Shown here in pieces: positions 25,449 through 33,532 of a stretch of DNA of 35,554 bases. Every line of letters starts with the position of its first letter. Position 1 is the stretch's first letter. Origin of the DNA: Microvirga arabica (GTDB lineage Bacteria; Pseudomonadota; Alphaproteobacteria; Rhizobiales; Beijerinckiaceae); assembly GCF_016811235.1 (NCBI RefSeq), contig NZ_JAFBID010000068.1:1-35554 (forward strand), given 5' to 3'. Both the position numbers and the translations under genes were made by a program. Below the pieces are notes generated by a model that saw only the letters and a program-made list of their open reading frames with translations, was not told the DNA's origin and ran no database searches.

Positions 25449-26972
25449 TTAAGCATGGCGACGCTCAAAGAGATCATTGTACTGCTCGCGCAGGACGTTT
25501 TTTTGAACCTTGCCCATGGTGTTGCGCGGCAATTCGTTCACAAAGAGCACGCGTTTGGGTTGCTTGAACTTGGCGAGGGTGTCGCGAACATTCGCTATGA
25601 TCTTTTCCTCGGACAGCGCAGCGCCGGGTTCCGGCACCACGACGGCTGTTACGCCCTCACCGAAGTCAGGATGGGGCACTCCGATGACGGCGGATTCCTG
25701 AACGCCCTCGATCGCGTCAATGGCAAGCTCGATTTCCTTCGGGTAGACGTTGAACCCGCCCGTGATGATCAGATCCTTGCCGCGGCCGACGATGTGGACA
25801 TAGCCACGCTCATCGATCTTGCCGACGTCGCCCGTGATGAAGAACCCGTCCGGACGGAATTCGGCCGCCGTCTTCTCCGGCATGCGCCAGTAGCCCTTGA
25901 ACACGTTCGGACCCTTGACCTCGATCATGCCGACTTCGCCAAGTCCGAGCAGGCGTCCGGTTTCGGGATCGGCAACGCGCAATTCAACGCCGGGGAGCGG
26001 GAAACCCACGGTTCCGGCAATCCTATCCCCGTCGTAGGGGTTTGAGGTGTTCATGCCCGTTTCGGTCATGCCATAGCGTTCGAGGATCGCGTGGCCGGTG
26101 CGGGCTGCGAACTCGTCGTGCGTTGATGCCAGAAGCGGAGCCGAGCCGGAGATGAAGAGCCGCATGTGGGCGACACGCTCACGAGTGAAATCGGGATGCT
26201 CCAGCAGGCGCGTGTAGAAGGTGGGAACACCCATCATGACGCTGGCTCGAGGCAGAAGCCTGATCATCTCGTCGGCATCGAACTTCGGCAGGAAGAGCAT
26301 CGAGGCGCGGGCAGCGAGCACCACGTTAGTCGCCACGAATAGACCGTGGGTGTGATAAATCGGAAGGGCGTGGAGAAGCACATCGTCGGCCGTGAAGCGC
26401 CAGAAATCGACCAGCGTCAGGGCATTCGACATCAGATTCCGGTGGGTCATCATGGCGCCTTTGGAGCGCCCTGTCGTCCCCGAGGTGTAAAGGATGGCCG
26501 CAAGATCGTCGGGAGCAGCGGGATGGTTCTCGAAGTTCTCTGATTGATTGCCTGCCAGGTCCATGAGGCTGCCGTCACCCACCGTGCCCAGTGTTTCAGC
26601 CCGACCGCCAACTTTTGCGGCGATAGCTGAAATCTCGGTTCGAGAAGAGGGACGGCAGACAACGAGGCGCGGCTCGGCGTCTCCGATAAAATAATCGACC
26701 TCACTCGCGGTATAGGCCGTGTTCAGCGGAAGATAGACGGCTCCGGCCCGAACGCAGGCGACATATAGGGCGAGCGCTTCAGGTGACTTGTCGACCTGCA
26801 CGGCGACACGATCGCCGGGCTCTACTCCGCTGCCTCTCAAGGTATGGGCAAGACGCGCTGTGAGCGCAAAGAAGCGGCGGTAGGTAAACGCGCTGCCGTC
26901 TGGTGTTTCCAGGAGGACTTTATCGGCAAGCTCTGAGGGAACGTCGAAGAGCGGCAGCAATGTCGTTGTCAT
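25449..26972 (-). CDS. matB: Second malonyl-CoA synthetase-like acyl-CoA ligase
   Basis: A 507-residue paralogue of the protein at 391-1917 with the same motif order: YTSGTTGRSKGAMMTH, ALPIYHTHGLF, ERYGMTETGMNTSN, FFITGDVGKIDERGY and PRNTMGKVQK with the adenylation Lys. The two proteins share long identical blocks throughout, so malonate or a close analogue (such as methylmalonate) is the probable substrate. It is in an operon with a crotonase gene upstream (48-base gap) and a CoA-transferase and a PdxA2-like gene downstream, rather than with a decarboxylase, so it may serve another acid. The N-terminus (MTTTLLPLFDVPSELADKV) diverges from the first copy. Confidence 0.87.
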   Translation of the reverse strand: MTTTLLPLFDVPSELADKVLLETPDGSAFTYRRFFALTARLAHTLRGSGVEPGDRVAVQVDKSPEALALYVACVRAGAVYLPLNTAYTASEVDYFIGDAEPRLVVCRPSSRTEISAIAAKVGGRAETLGTVGDGSLMDLAGNQSENFENHPAAPDDLAAILYTSGTTGRSKGAMMTHRNLMSNALTLVDFWRFTADDVLLHALPIYHTHGLFVATNVVLAARASMLFLPKFDADEMIRLLPRASVMMGVPTFYTRLLEHPDFTRERVAHMRLFISGSAPLLASTHDEFAARTGHAILERYGMTETGMNTSNPYDGDRIAGTVGFPLPGVELRVADPETGRLLGLGEVGMIEVKGPNVFKGYWRMPEKTAAEFRPDGFFITGDVGKIDERGYVHIVGRGKDLIITGGFNVYPKEIELAIDAIEGVQESAVIGVPHPDFGEGVTAVVVPEPGAALSEEKIIANVRDTLAKFKQPKRVLFVNELPRNTMGKVQKNVLREQYNDLFERRHA

Positions 26973-27020
26973 GTCCGGATCGATCTGTTCGGGGCGGGCA
27001 AGAAGAAACGGGGAGGGCGC

Positions 27021-27830
27021 TCATTCCCCTTGGAAGTTCGGAGTGCGCTTGTTGAGGAACGCGTCGATGCCCTCCCGGAAATCCTGGCTCATATAGCACA
27101 TGAGAATCAGGTCCTCGCCCCCGCCCGGGGGAATTGTCGGTCGCAGTCGACGCAGTGCTTCCTTGCAGGATTGGAGGGTGAGCGGAGCGTGGCTCGCCAC
27201 GGTGCGGGCGAGTTCCTCCGCGCGGGAGATCAGGTTGTCCGGGCTCTCAACGATCTCGCTGACCAAGCCGATCTGGAGCGCTTCGGGGGCTTCGACCAAG
27301 CGGGCGGTGAAGATCATTTCCTTGAGCCGGGCGGGACCGATCAGGGCCGCAAACCGGCTGTAGTTGGACATGGACAGGCAATTGCCGAGCGTACGGGCGA
27401 TCGGCAGGCCGAAGCGCGCATTGGCGGCGGCGATCCGCAAGTCGCAGCAGCCCGCGATCCCGGCTCCGCCGCCCGTACAGGCGCCGGCGATAGCCGCGAT
27501 CGTCGGCACACGGCATGTTTCAAGGGCGCTCAGAACGCGGTCGATTCGGCCTTCATAAGCGATGGCATCTTCAGGACTGTCGAAGGCACGAAACTGCGAG
27601 ATGTCCGTGCCTGCAGCAAAGGCCTTGCCGCCAGCCCCCGTGAGCACCATCGCCCGGACCAGGCGGTTGGCGTTGACCTCGGCGCATATCTCCGCGAGGC
27701 GTTCATACATCGCGAAGGTGAATGCGTTGCGCGCCTCAGGCCTGTTGAAGGTAACGAAGACGACCCCGTCCCGCAGCTCGTAAAGAATTTCGTCGCCCAG
27801 CGTGGTGTTCGTCGTCATCGCATTATCCAT
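27021..27830 (-). CDS. Crotonase-superfamily protein with atypical active site
   Basis: A 269-residue enoyl-CoA hydratase/isomerase-fold protein. The oxyanion-hole segment KAFAAGTDISQF near residue 69, IAGACTGGGAGIAGCCDLRI near 114 and the C-terminal DAFLNKRTPNFQGE are clear family marks. The positions of the two catalytic Glu residues of classical hydratases hold Gly124 and Ile144 in my alignment, so simple enoyl-CoA hydration is unlikely; a decarboxylase, isomerase, hydrolase or other CoA-thioester reaction is possible. Start 27830 has GAGG 6 bases upstream; ATG 27818 and a start at 27863 are alternatives. It is the first gene of the minus-strand CoA operon and is divergent from a GntR gene. 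Confidence 0.85.
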   Translation of the reverse strand: MDNAMTTNTTLGDEILYELRDGVVFVTFNRPEARNAFTFAMYERLAEICAEVNANRLVRAMVLTGAGGKAFAAGTDISQFRAFDSPEDAIAYEGRIDRVLSALETCRVPTIAAIAGACTGGGAGIAGCCDLRIAAANARFGLPIARTLGNCLSMSNYSRFAALIGPARLKEMIFTARLVEAPEALQIGLVSEIVESPDNLISRAEELARTVASHAPLTLQSCKEALRRLRPTIPPGGGEDLILMCYMSQDFREGIDAFLNKRTPNFQGE

Positions 27831-27974
27831 CAGCAGCCTCGGTCCGCTTGGGCTCCTCGGCAAGTTTCAGGTATCGGCTCACTGCCCTCCCGAGCAGCAG
27901 TTTGCCGCGGCAGAGGAGCAATTCGGAAAATTTGAATGCAAAAATGGTCAAAGGCAACAATTTTATTGAATGGC

Positions 27975-27993
27975 TATGCGGAAATCCGGCATA
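27975..27993. promoter_or_regulatory. Dyad TATGC-N9-GCATA in the divergent GntR/crotonase promoter
   Basis: TATGC (27975-27979) and GCATA (27989-27993) form an inverted repeat around a nearly symmetric GGAAATCC core, within an AT-rich stretch between the divergent genes. It is a plausible operator of the adjacent GntR regulator; if the longer GntR start at 27999 is used, the dyad sits immediately upstream of it. Confidence 0.4.
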
Positions 27994-28067
27994 AATGAAT
28001 GCATGACGAGGAACTTTGGCCCCTGGCAGCACCAGAACAGGCATGCAACAGGCGAGGACGAACGATC

Positions 28068-28754
28068 ATGCTGCATGAGGAGGTAGTCTCTCGAGTCAGA
28101 TACATGCTGATGGAAGGAGAGATTCCGCCGGGAGCGCGTGTGCCGGAGCGCGACCTGTGCCTCACCTTGGGTATTTCGCGCACGCCATTGCGCGAGGCAC
28201 TGAAAGTCTTGGCTGCGGAGGGCTATGTCGTCCTGCTACCGAACCGAGGCGCGAGAGCAGCCAAGCTGACTCAGAAGGACATTCAAGATCTGTTTGAGGT
28301 ATGCGAGAGCCTTGAGGCGGCAGCCGGCGAGCTTGCCTGCTTGCGGATCGCTGATGAGAAGGTCGACCAGATTTCCGTTCTGCATCGTGAGATGGTCAAG
28401 CACTACCAGAGCAGGGACCTTCCGCAATACTATCGTTGCAATCGCCTGATCCATCAGGCGATCGTTGATGCCGCCGACAATGCCGTATTGGCTTCGCTTT
28501 ACGAGTCGGTGACGACCCGCATTCGCCGGGCACGTTTCGTGGCGCCGATGCCTCCGAGCCACTGGGAGCTTGCAGTCCATGAGCACGAAGCGATCCTTAA
28601 TGCCCTGCAGCGGCGGGACGGCACCGGCCTCTCGCACATTCTTCGCCGACATCTGCGGCACAAGCGCGAGGCGGTTGAGCGCGCCGGTTTCGCCGAGAGC
28701 TCACAGCCCGTGGAGCAACAGGCCAAGCCGACGCGACGGGCAGCCGCGGGCTGA
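28068..28754 (+). CDS. GntR-family regulator with FCD domain (second copy type)
   Basis: A 228-residue regulator related along its length to that at 3245-3919. Winged helix: LHEEVVSRVRYMLMEGEIPP, LGISRTPLREALKVL and VLLPNRGARAAKL. FCD domain: VCESLEAAAGELACLRIADE, NRLIHQAIVDAADNAVL and VHEHEAILNAL, with the His and Asp positions expected for metal and carboxylate binding. ATG 28068 has GAGGA 9 bases upstream; an in-frame ATG at 27999 would add 23 residues and lacks a good ribosome-binding site. It is divergent from the crotonase-matB-CoA-transferase-pdxA2 operon, its most likely target, and precedes the hexapeptide-protein gene on its own strand. Confidence 0.88.
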   Translation: MLHEEVVSRVRYMLMEGEIPPGARVPERDLCLTLGISRTPLREALKVLAAEGYVVLLPNRGARAAKLTQKDIQDLFEVCESLEAAAGELACLRIADEKVDQISVLHREMVKHYQSRDLPQYYRCNRLIHQAIVDAADNAVLASLYESVTTRIRRARFVAPMPPSHWELAVHEHEAILNALQRRDGTGLSHILRRHLRHKREAVERAGFAESSQPVEQQAKPTRRAAAG

Positions 28755-28884
28755 GAGAGGTCAAGATCGTTTTTATGCGACGTGTCGCTCCGGCAAGCTG
28801 CACAGCAGCACGCGTCTCATGCGTGGCCCCGAGCTACATGATGTGGAGCGATGTCCCCGACGGGGAAAGGGAGGAGGGAGCGAA

Positions 28885-29415
28885 ATGCCAATATATGAAC
28901 TGGACGGCGTAAAGCCCGAATTGCCGGAGGCCGACACCTTTTGGATTGCTCCAGATGCCCATGTTATCGGGCGTGTTCGACTTGGACAGGAAGTTGGGGT
29001 GTGGTTTGGGGCTGTCTTACGGGGCGACAACGATACGATCTCAATAGGGGACCGCACCAACATCCAGGAGGGGGCGATGTTGCATGTGGATGAAGGATTT
29101 CCGCTGACCATCGGCGCAGATGTCACGATAGGGCACCATGCGATCGTTCACGGCTGCACGATTGGCGACAATACGCTCATTGGGATGGGTGCGACCATCC
29201 TCAACGGCGCCCATATAGGAAAAAATTCAATTGTTGGTGCCAATGCCCTCGTCACAGAAGGCAAGGAGTTTCCCGACAATTCACTGATTGTCGGCGCACC
29301 TGCGAAAGCCGTGCGCGTACTGGATGCGGAGGCGGTCGAAAGGTTGGGTGCATCCGCTGCAAGTTATGTGGCGAACTGGCGGCGGTTTGGTAAAGGCTTG
29401 AAGCAGATAAGTTAG
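28885..29415 (+). CDS. Gamma-carbonic anhydrase family hexapeptide protein
   Basis: A 176-residue left-handed beta-helix protein with repeated hexapeptides such as VTIGHHAIVHGCTIGDNTLI. Metal-ligand His residues are His67, His84 and His89, with the family spacing. Relatives include gamma-class carbonic anhydrases and the PaaY and CaiE proteins found with CoA-dependent catabolic genes; PaaY is reported to be a thioesterase. Start 28885 follows GGGAGGAGGGAG at 28870-28880. The location beside a CoA-ligase, CoA-transferase and crotonase operon favours a PaaY/CaiE-like role over CO2 hydration, but both remain possible. Confidence 0.86.
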   Translation: MPIYELDGVKPELPEADTFWIAPDAHVIGRVRLGQEVGVWFGAVLRGDNDTISIGDRTNIQEGAMLHVDEGFPLTIGADVTIGHHAIVHGCTIGDNTLIGMGATILNGAHIGKNSIVGANALVTEGKEFPDNSLIVGAPAKAVRVLDAEAVERLGASAASYVANWRRFGKGLKQIS

Positions 29416-29814
29416 CCCATGTCCCAACCACCGTCAGGCGATCGGTAGAGCTGCACAGGTGCAACCCGAGCAAAACAGCGTTGAACCCAACGTACAGAGG
29501 AATGGTGTGCTCGTGTTGAACAACGCGGATGTGATGCTCGCCGTCCCCATCGGGAATCTCAGCGTCACCTGCATCAAAGCCGCCGGGAGGAGACCTCTCT
29601 GGCCGCCAGGCTGGTTTGACTGATCTGATCCACGCCGGCTCGGGGCACGGCGTTAAGCCTGCCGAACTGGCTGATCACGACGGATTCATTGGCTTCGGCC
29701 GCTTCACCTCGTACGGATCAGGGCGCGTTTTCTGTCTGGATTCCGAACCGGGGGCGGTTTTGCTTGGGAAAGCAGTTTCGGCAAAAGTTAAAGAGGGACG
29801 AAAGGAAGCAGAAG
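29416..29814. other. Intergenic stretch of 399 bases
   Basis: No gene recognised. A plus-strand frame at 29459-29623 (GTG start, 54 codons) reads NGVLVLNNADVMLAVPIGNL in its middle but has no ribosome-binding site or known relative. AAGGA at about 29802-29806 is the ribosome-binding site of the following dehydrogenase gene. Confidence 0.45.
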
Positions 29815-30711
29815 ATGAACAATGCTCAAGATGTAAAATCTCGCGTCGGCATCGTTGGTGTTGGATTGATGGGTCACGGCATTGCCCGAAACATCCAACG
29901 GGCTGGCTGGCCTATCGCCTTTCTCAGTCATCCTGGCAATCAGCCAGTTGATGACTTGACCAGCAACGGTGCCGTTTCGTTCGACACCGGTTCAGACCTT
30001 GCAGCAAGTTGCGACACCCTAATCATCTGTGTCACAGGCACGCCACAGGTGGAGGATGTTCTGTTCCGCTCGGATGGCATTCTGAAGGGATTACGTCCTG
30101 GAGGCGTGATTATTGATTGCTCGACTGCAATTCCCGAATCCACGAAAAAGATTGCCGCAGCCGTCACTGCTGCCGGAGGCCACTTCCTTGATGCACCGAT
30201 GACACGGACGCCAGAAGAGGCGGCAGAGGGACGCCTTAACCTCATCGTCGGAGGTGACAGGGACCTGTTCGAGACGCTTCTGCCGCTGATGCGCAGTTAT
30301 GCTGAAAACATCACCTATGCTGGTGCAGTCGGTGCAGGGCACACGCTCAAACTTTTGCACAATTTCGTGTCGCTCGGCTTCTCGGCTGTCCTTGCAGAAG
30401 CAGCCGCCTGTTCCGCAAAAGCAGGTGTCGACCCAGTGGTGCTGGCCGAAGTTCTCGGGAGCGGCGGAGGAGCCGGCGTCGTGTTCGAGCGTCTTAAACC
30501 GTTCATCCTCGCCCAGGATGCTTCCGGCTTCCGCTTTAGTCTCGCCAATGCTCGCAAGGACATAGGATACTACGTCGAGATGAGCCGTAGTGTGGCTGCC
30601 GAAAACGGTGCTGCCACGGCTATATTCCAAGTTTATGATCAAGCGTGCAGCGCGGGACATGAGCAAGCAGCGGTACCGGAGCTGATCAGCGTCCTTTCAG
30701 AGAAAAAGTGA
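29815..30711 (+). CDS. 3-hydroxyisobutyrate dehydrogenase-family NAD(P) oxidoreductase
   Basis: A 298-residue beta-hydroxyacid dehydrogenase. The N-terminal Rossmann fold has VGIVGVGLMGHGIARNI (GxGxxG near residues 14-20); the C-terminal helical domain has GAGHTLKLLHNF with the catalytic Lys179. The substrate loop reads FLDAPMTRTPEEAAEGRLNL where 3-hydroxyisobutyrate and tartronate semialdehyde enzymes normally have DAPVSGG, so the substrate probably differs. Start 29815 follows AAGGA. It lies between the hexapeptide gene and a peptidase gene, with larger gaps on both sides, so operon membership is unclear. It could reduce or oxidise a semialdehyde or hydroxyacid from the nearby pathways. Confidence 0.87.
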   Translation: MNNAQDVKSRVGIVGVGLMGHGIARNIQRAGWPIAFLSHPGNQPVDDLTSNGAVSFDTGSDLAASCDTLIICVTGTPQVEDVLFRSDGILKGLRPGGVIIDCSTAIPESTKKIAAAVTAAGGHFLDAPMTRTPEEAAEGRLNLIVGGDRDLFETLLPLMRSYAENITYAGAVGAGHTLKLLHNFVSLGFSAVLAEAAACSAKAGVDPVVLAEVLGSGGGAGVVFERLKPFILAQDASGFRFSLANARKDIGYYVEMSRSVAAENGAATAIFQVYDQACSAGHEQAAVPELISVLSEKK

Positions 30712-30822
30712 ACGCCGTCCGCTCGTGGCTGAATTTCGGTAGCATCCTCAGCCTGACAGGTTTCCCTACGAAAAGCGGTCAACAAGCTCACCATTCGAAG
30801 TTCTCCTCAGAAAGCGAGGCTC

Positions 30823-31944
30823 ATGACGACTTCACCTGCTGTCGCGCTTACCCAGGCCCTGATCCGCCAGAACACCATCAACCCTCCCGGCAATGAGGCT
30901 CAATGCGCAGCCCTCGTGGCCAAGCGGCTGGAGGAGAATGGCTTCACCGTCACGGCAATCCCGTTCGGGGAGGGGCGCACGAACCTGATCGCGCGCCTCG
31001 GCGGCCGGAATGCCTTACCGCTTGCCTTTACCGGCCATCTGGACACTGTGCCGCTTGGCTCGCAGCCATGGTCGGTCGACCCGTTCGGCGGCGATATTGA
31101 GGGCGACCGGGTGTATGGCCGCGGCTCCAGCGACATGAAGGGCGGCGTTGCTGCCTTTGTCGAGGCCTGCATCGCCCACCGTGCCGCGCTGGAGACAGGC
31201 CCCGGCGCGGTGCTGATCATCACCGCCGGGGAGGAGACCGGATCGGAAGGAGCCTACCATCTGTGCCGACAGAAGGAGCTTATGGGGGCTGCCGGTGCCC
31301 TGATCGTTGCCGAGCCAACCTCCAATACCCCGCTCATCGGCCATAAAGGGGCCCTGTGGCTGAAGGCCGTCGCACGGGGCGTGACCGCGCACGGCTCGAT
31401 GCCAGACAGGGGGGAGAACGCCGTCATCAAGGCAGCGCATGCGGTCGTGAGGCTGACCGACTTTGACTTCAACGTGCAGCGGCACGCGGTGTTGGGGGGG
31501 GCGACGTTGAACATCGGGACCTTCCATGGCGGCTTGAACACCAACTCGGTTCCCGACCGTGCCGAGGTGACCCTCGATATCCGCACTGTGCCGGGCCAGG
31601 CGCATGCCGCCGTGCGCGAGATGGTCGGGAGCTTTCTGGGCAACGAGATGGAAATCTCGCCGATCATCGATGTGCCAGCCGTCTGGACCGACCCCAGCGA
31701 TCGGTGGATCCGGCGGGTCTTCGAGATCATGACGCCGCTCTTGGGAGAGATGCCCATGCTGCAAGGGGCGACATACTTCACTGACGCCTCGGCGCTGACC
31801 CCGGCCATGGGCAACCTGCCAACTGTCATTCTCGGCCCTGGAGAGGCCGCCATGGCGCACCAGACGGACGAGTACTGCCTCGTCTCGCGCATCGACCGGG
31901 CCGTGGAGGCCTATGGCCGGATCATTGAGGACTGGTGCAAATGA
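30823..31944 (+). CDS. M20 family peptidase (ArgE/DapE-type deacylase)
   Basis: A 373-residue cytoplasmic di-zinc deacylase. Residues in order: TGHLDTVPLG (His, Asp), GRGSSDMKGG (bridging Asp), TAGEETGSEG (Glu pair), VAEPTSN (Glu) and GEAAMAHQTDEYC (His); KAVARGVTAHGSMPDRGENA near residue 180 contributes the lid-domain His. ArgE/DapE relatives remove acetyl or succinyl groups from amino acids; others cleave different N-acyl groups. ATG 30823 follows GCGAGG. Its TGA overlaps the ATG of the amidase gene (ATGA at 31941-31944), so the two proteins are probably made together and act on the same compound in sequence. Confidence 0.9.
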   Translation: MTTSPAVALTQALIRQNTINPPGNEAQCAALVAKRLEENGFTVTAIPFGEGRTNLIARLGGRNALPLAFTGHLDTVPLGSQPWSVDPFGGDIEGDRVYGRGSSDMKGGVAAFVEACIAHRAALETGPGAVLIITAGEETGSEGAYHLCRQKELMGAAGALIVAEPTSNTPLIGHKGALWLKAVARGVTAHGSMPDRGENAVIKAAHAVVRLTDFDFNVQRHAVLGGATLNIGTFHGGLNTNSVPDRAEVTLDIRTVPGQAHAAVREMVGSFLGNEMEISPIIDVPAVWTDPSDRWIRRVFEIMTPLLGEMPMLQGATYFTDASALTPAMGNLPTVILGPGEAAMAHQTDEYCLVSRIDRAVEAYGRIIEDWCK

Positions 31945-33215
31945 CTGGACGTCTCACTGCTCTTGAAGCCGCGCAGCGCATTGCTGATGGTAGCCTCACC
32001 AGCGAGGCTCTGGTCCGCGCCTGCCTGGACCGCATTGGCGAGCGCGAGCCGGTCGTACAAGCATGGCAGCACCTGGACATGGATGCTGCCCTGAACATGG
32101 CACGGCACGTGGACCGGTTCGGCTCCGGTCCCCTGAAGGGGATCCCCATTGGGGTCAAGGACATCATCGACACGGCGGACATGCCAACAGGTTACGGCTC
32201 GCCGCTCTACGAGACATTCCGGCCGCCGCGCGATGCCGCCTGCGTGGCCTTAGCGCGGCAGGCTGGTGCATCGGTTCTCGGCAAGACGGTGACCACCGAG
32301 TTCGCTTACTTCCAGCCGGGCAAGACCCGCAATCCGCGTGACCCGGGCCGGACACCCGGCGGCTCCTCCTCCGGCTCGGCGGCTGCGGTGGCCGATGGCA
32401 TGGTGCCGTTGGCCTTCGGCACGCAGACGGCCGGGTCTATCATCCGCCCAGCCAGCTTCTGCGGCTGCGTGGGCTACAAGCCGACCTTTGGCCTGATCGA
32501 CCGCACCGGCGTGCGCCCGTTCGCAGAAAGTCTCGATACGGTCGGGTTTTTTGCATCAACCGTCCAGGATGCTGCTTTCTTCGCCTCCGCCATTGCGGGT
32601 CGTCCAGACCTGCATTTCACGGATGAGGTGTTCCGGCTGCGCATCGGTCTGACCCGGACCCATGCATGGGAGGCCGCCGAACCTGCCACGGCGACGGCTC
32701 TCGACGAGGCTGCGGCGCGGCTGCGTGCAACTGGGCTGGAGGTCCGCGAGGTTGCCCTTCCCGAACGGTGGCGCGGATTGTTGGATGCACAGAAGACCAT
32801 TATGGCCTTTGAGGCGGCGCGGTCCCATGCGCCGGAGATGCTGACCGCATCCGACCGTCTCAGCGTAAAGCTGCGTGAACTTCTGGAGGCTGGCGCGCTG
32901 ATTGCGCCCGAGGACTACGATGCCGCCAAAGCGCTTGTGGCGGAGTCCCGCGCCGGCTTCAGCGATGTGCTGGACGGGCTTGATGTGCTGCTCACCCCAA
33001 GCGCGCCCGGTGAAGCGCCGGAGGGATTGGAGGCAACCGGCGACCCTGTTTTCAACCGGATGTGGACGGCTTTGGGAGTGCCTTGCATCTCCGTGCCGGC
33101 TTTGACTGGACCCTCCGGGATGCCGATTGGCGTCCAGGTGGTTGGCCGCTGGGGCGACGACCGACGCGCATTGGCTGCATCCGCTGCAATTGAACAGGTC
33201 GTTTTATCTATGTAG
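31941..33215 (+). CDS. Amidase signature enzyme, malonamidase E2-like
   Basis: A 424-residue amidase with the Ser-cisSer-Lys triad: Lys73 in IPIGVKDIIDTADMPT, Ser142 in TPGGSSSGSAAAVADGM and Ser166 in GTQTAGSIIRPASFCG. The spacing (69 and 24) equals that which I recall for malonamidase E2 of Bradyrhizobium (Lys62, Ser131, Ser155), and the regions around the triad and LLTPSAPGEAPEGLEATGDP also resemble that enzyme from memory. Malonamidase turns malonamate into malonate and ammonia. The start ATG 31941 overlaps the M20 stop. In a window with two malonyl-CoA synthetases a malonamide-type substrate is credible, though the amidase family is broad and a few family members act on other small amides. 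Confidence 0.87.
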   Translation: MTGRLTALEAAQRIADGSLTSEALVRACLDRIGEREPVVQAWQHLDMDAALNMARHVDRFGSGPLKGIPIGVKDIIDTADMPTGYGSPLYETFRPPRDAACVALARQAGASVLGKTVTTEFAYFQPGKTRNPRDPGRTPGGSSSGSAAAVADGMVPLAFGTQTAGSIIRPASFCGCVGYKPTFGLIDRTGVRPFAESLDTVGFFASTVQDAAFFASAIAGRPDLHFTDEVFRLRIGLTRTHAWEAAEPATATALDEAAARLRATGLEVREVALPERWRGLLDAQKTIMAFEAARSHAPEMLTASDRLSVKLRELLEAGALIAPEDYDAAKALVAESRAGFSDVLDGLDVLLTPSAPGEAPEGLEATGDPVFNRMWTALGVPCISVPALTGPSGMPIGVQVVGRWGDDRRALAASAAIEQVVLSM

Positions 33216-33331
33216 ATGAATTCCAAGTGGCTCTCTGTGGGAGTTCGGGTCCCATGAGATGATGTGGCTCGGCGGGAGCACAGCGGTCGGCCCGCGCCCT
33301 CACCAGCGCCGTAGCGGGCGGGGCGCTGTGC

Positions 33332-33398
33332 GGTGGTCATCGGATTTCCGGGCGGGTTTGGAACATTCGCTTGCACTCGAAAGACCCTGATGACCACC
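33332..33398. repeat. 10-bp perfect inverted repeat with 47-base loop
   Basis: GGTGGTCATC and GATGACCACC enclose 47 bases. It could be the ends of a very short non-autonomous element or the base of a long hairpin in the intergenic RNA. No flanking target duplication was seen. Confidence 0.4.
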
Positions 33399-33502
33399 CT
33401 TGCAACAGGCCTTAAGTGGACCTGCCCCTAAATGTAATCCACGGCCTAGGCAACTTTCCGGGCTTGTCATCAGAAGAGATCCTTGGGGAACACCTTGTTA
33501 GT

Positions 33503-33525
33503 CTGGCGCCGCAACACGGCGCCAG
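33503..33525 (-). terminator. Hairpin terminator after the GGT-family gene
   Basis: CTGGCGCCG (33503-33511) and CGGCGCCAG (33517-33525) form a perfect 9-bp GC-rich stem with a CAACA loop, 7 bases past the minus-strand stop. No T-run follows, so termination may need other factors. Confidence 0.6.
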
Positions 33526-33532
33526 CCCTCGA

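Larger units (their letters stand above)
33216..33532. other. Intergenic stretch of 317 bases rich in inverted repeats
   Basis: This separates the convergent amidase and GGT-family genes and contains no recognisable gene. It has several long-range inverted repeats: CACAGCG/CGCTGTG (33279-33285 and 33324-33330), GGTGGTCATC/GATGACCACC (33332-33341 and 33389-33398), GTGGA/TCCAC (33416-33420 and 33438-33442), and the hairpin at 33503-33525. It may be a remnant of a small mobile element or a structured 3' region; no transposase fragment was identified. Confidence 0.45.

Noticed and set aside
29616..29951. 111-codon plus-strand frame before the HIBADH-family gene
   Set aside because: It runs into the start of the real dehydrogenase in another frame and becomes Cys/Arg/Trp-rich there, as expected of a shadow.
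32915..33397. Minus-strand frame extending from the amidase gene into the repeat-rich gap
   Set aside because: Its 3' half is antisense to the amidase and the 5' half lies across inverted repeats; no transposase or other domain could be recognised.
33405..33450. Possible IS end (TGGACCTGCCCCT)
   Set aside because: It only vaguely recalls ends of IS3-family elements; no partner end, target duplication or transposase fragment was found.
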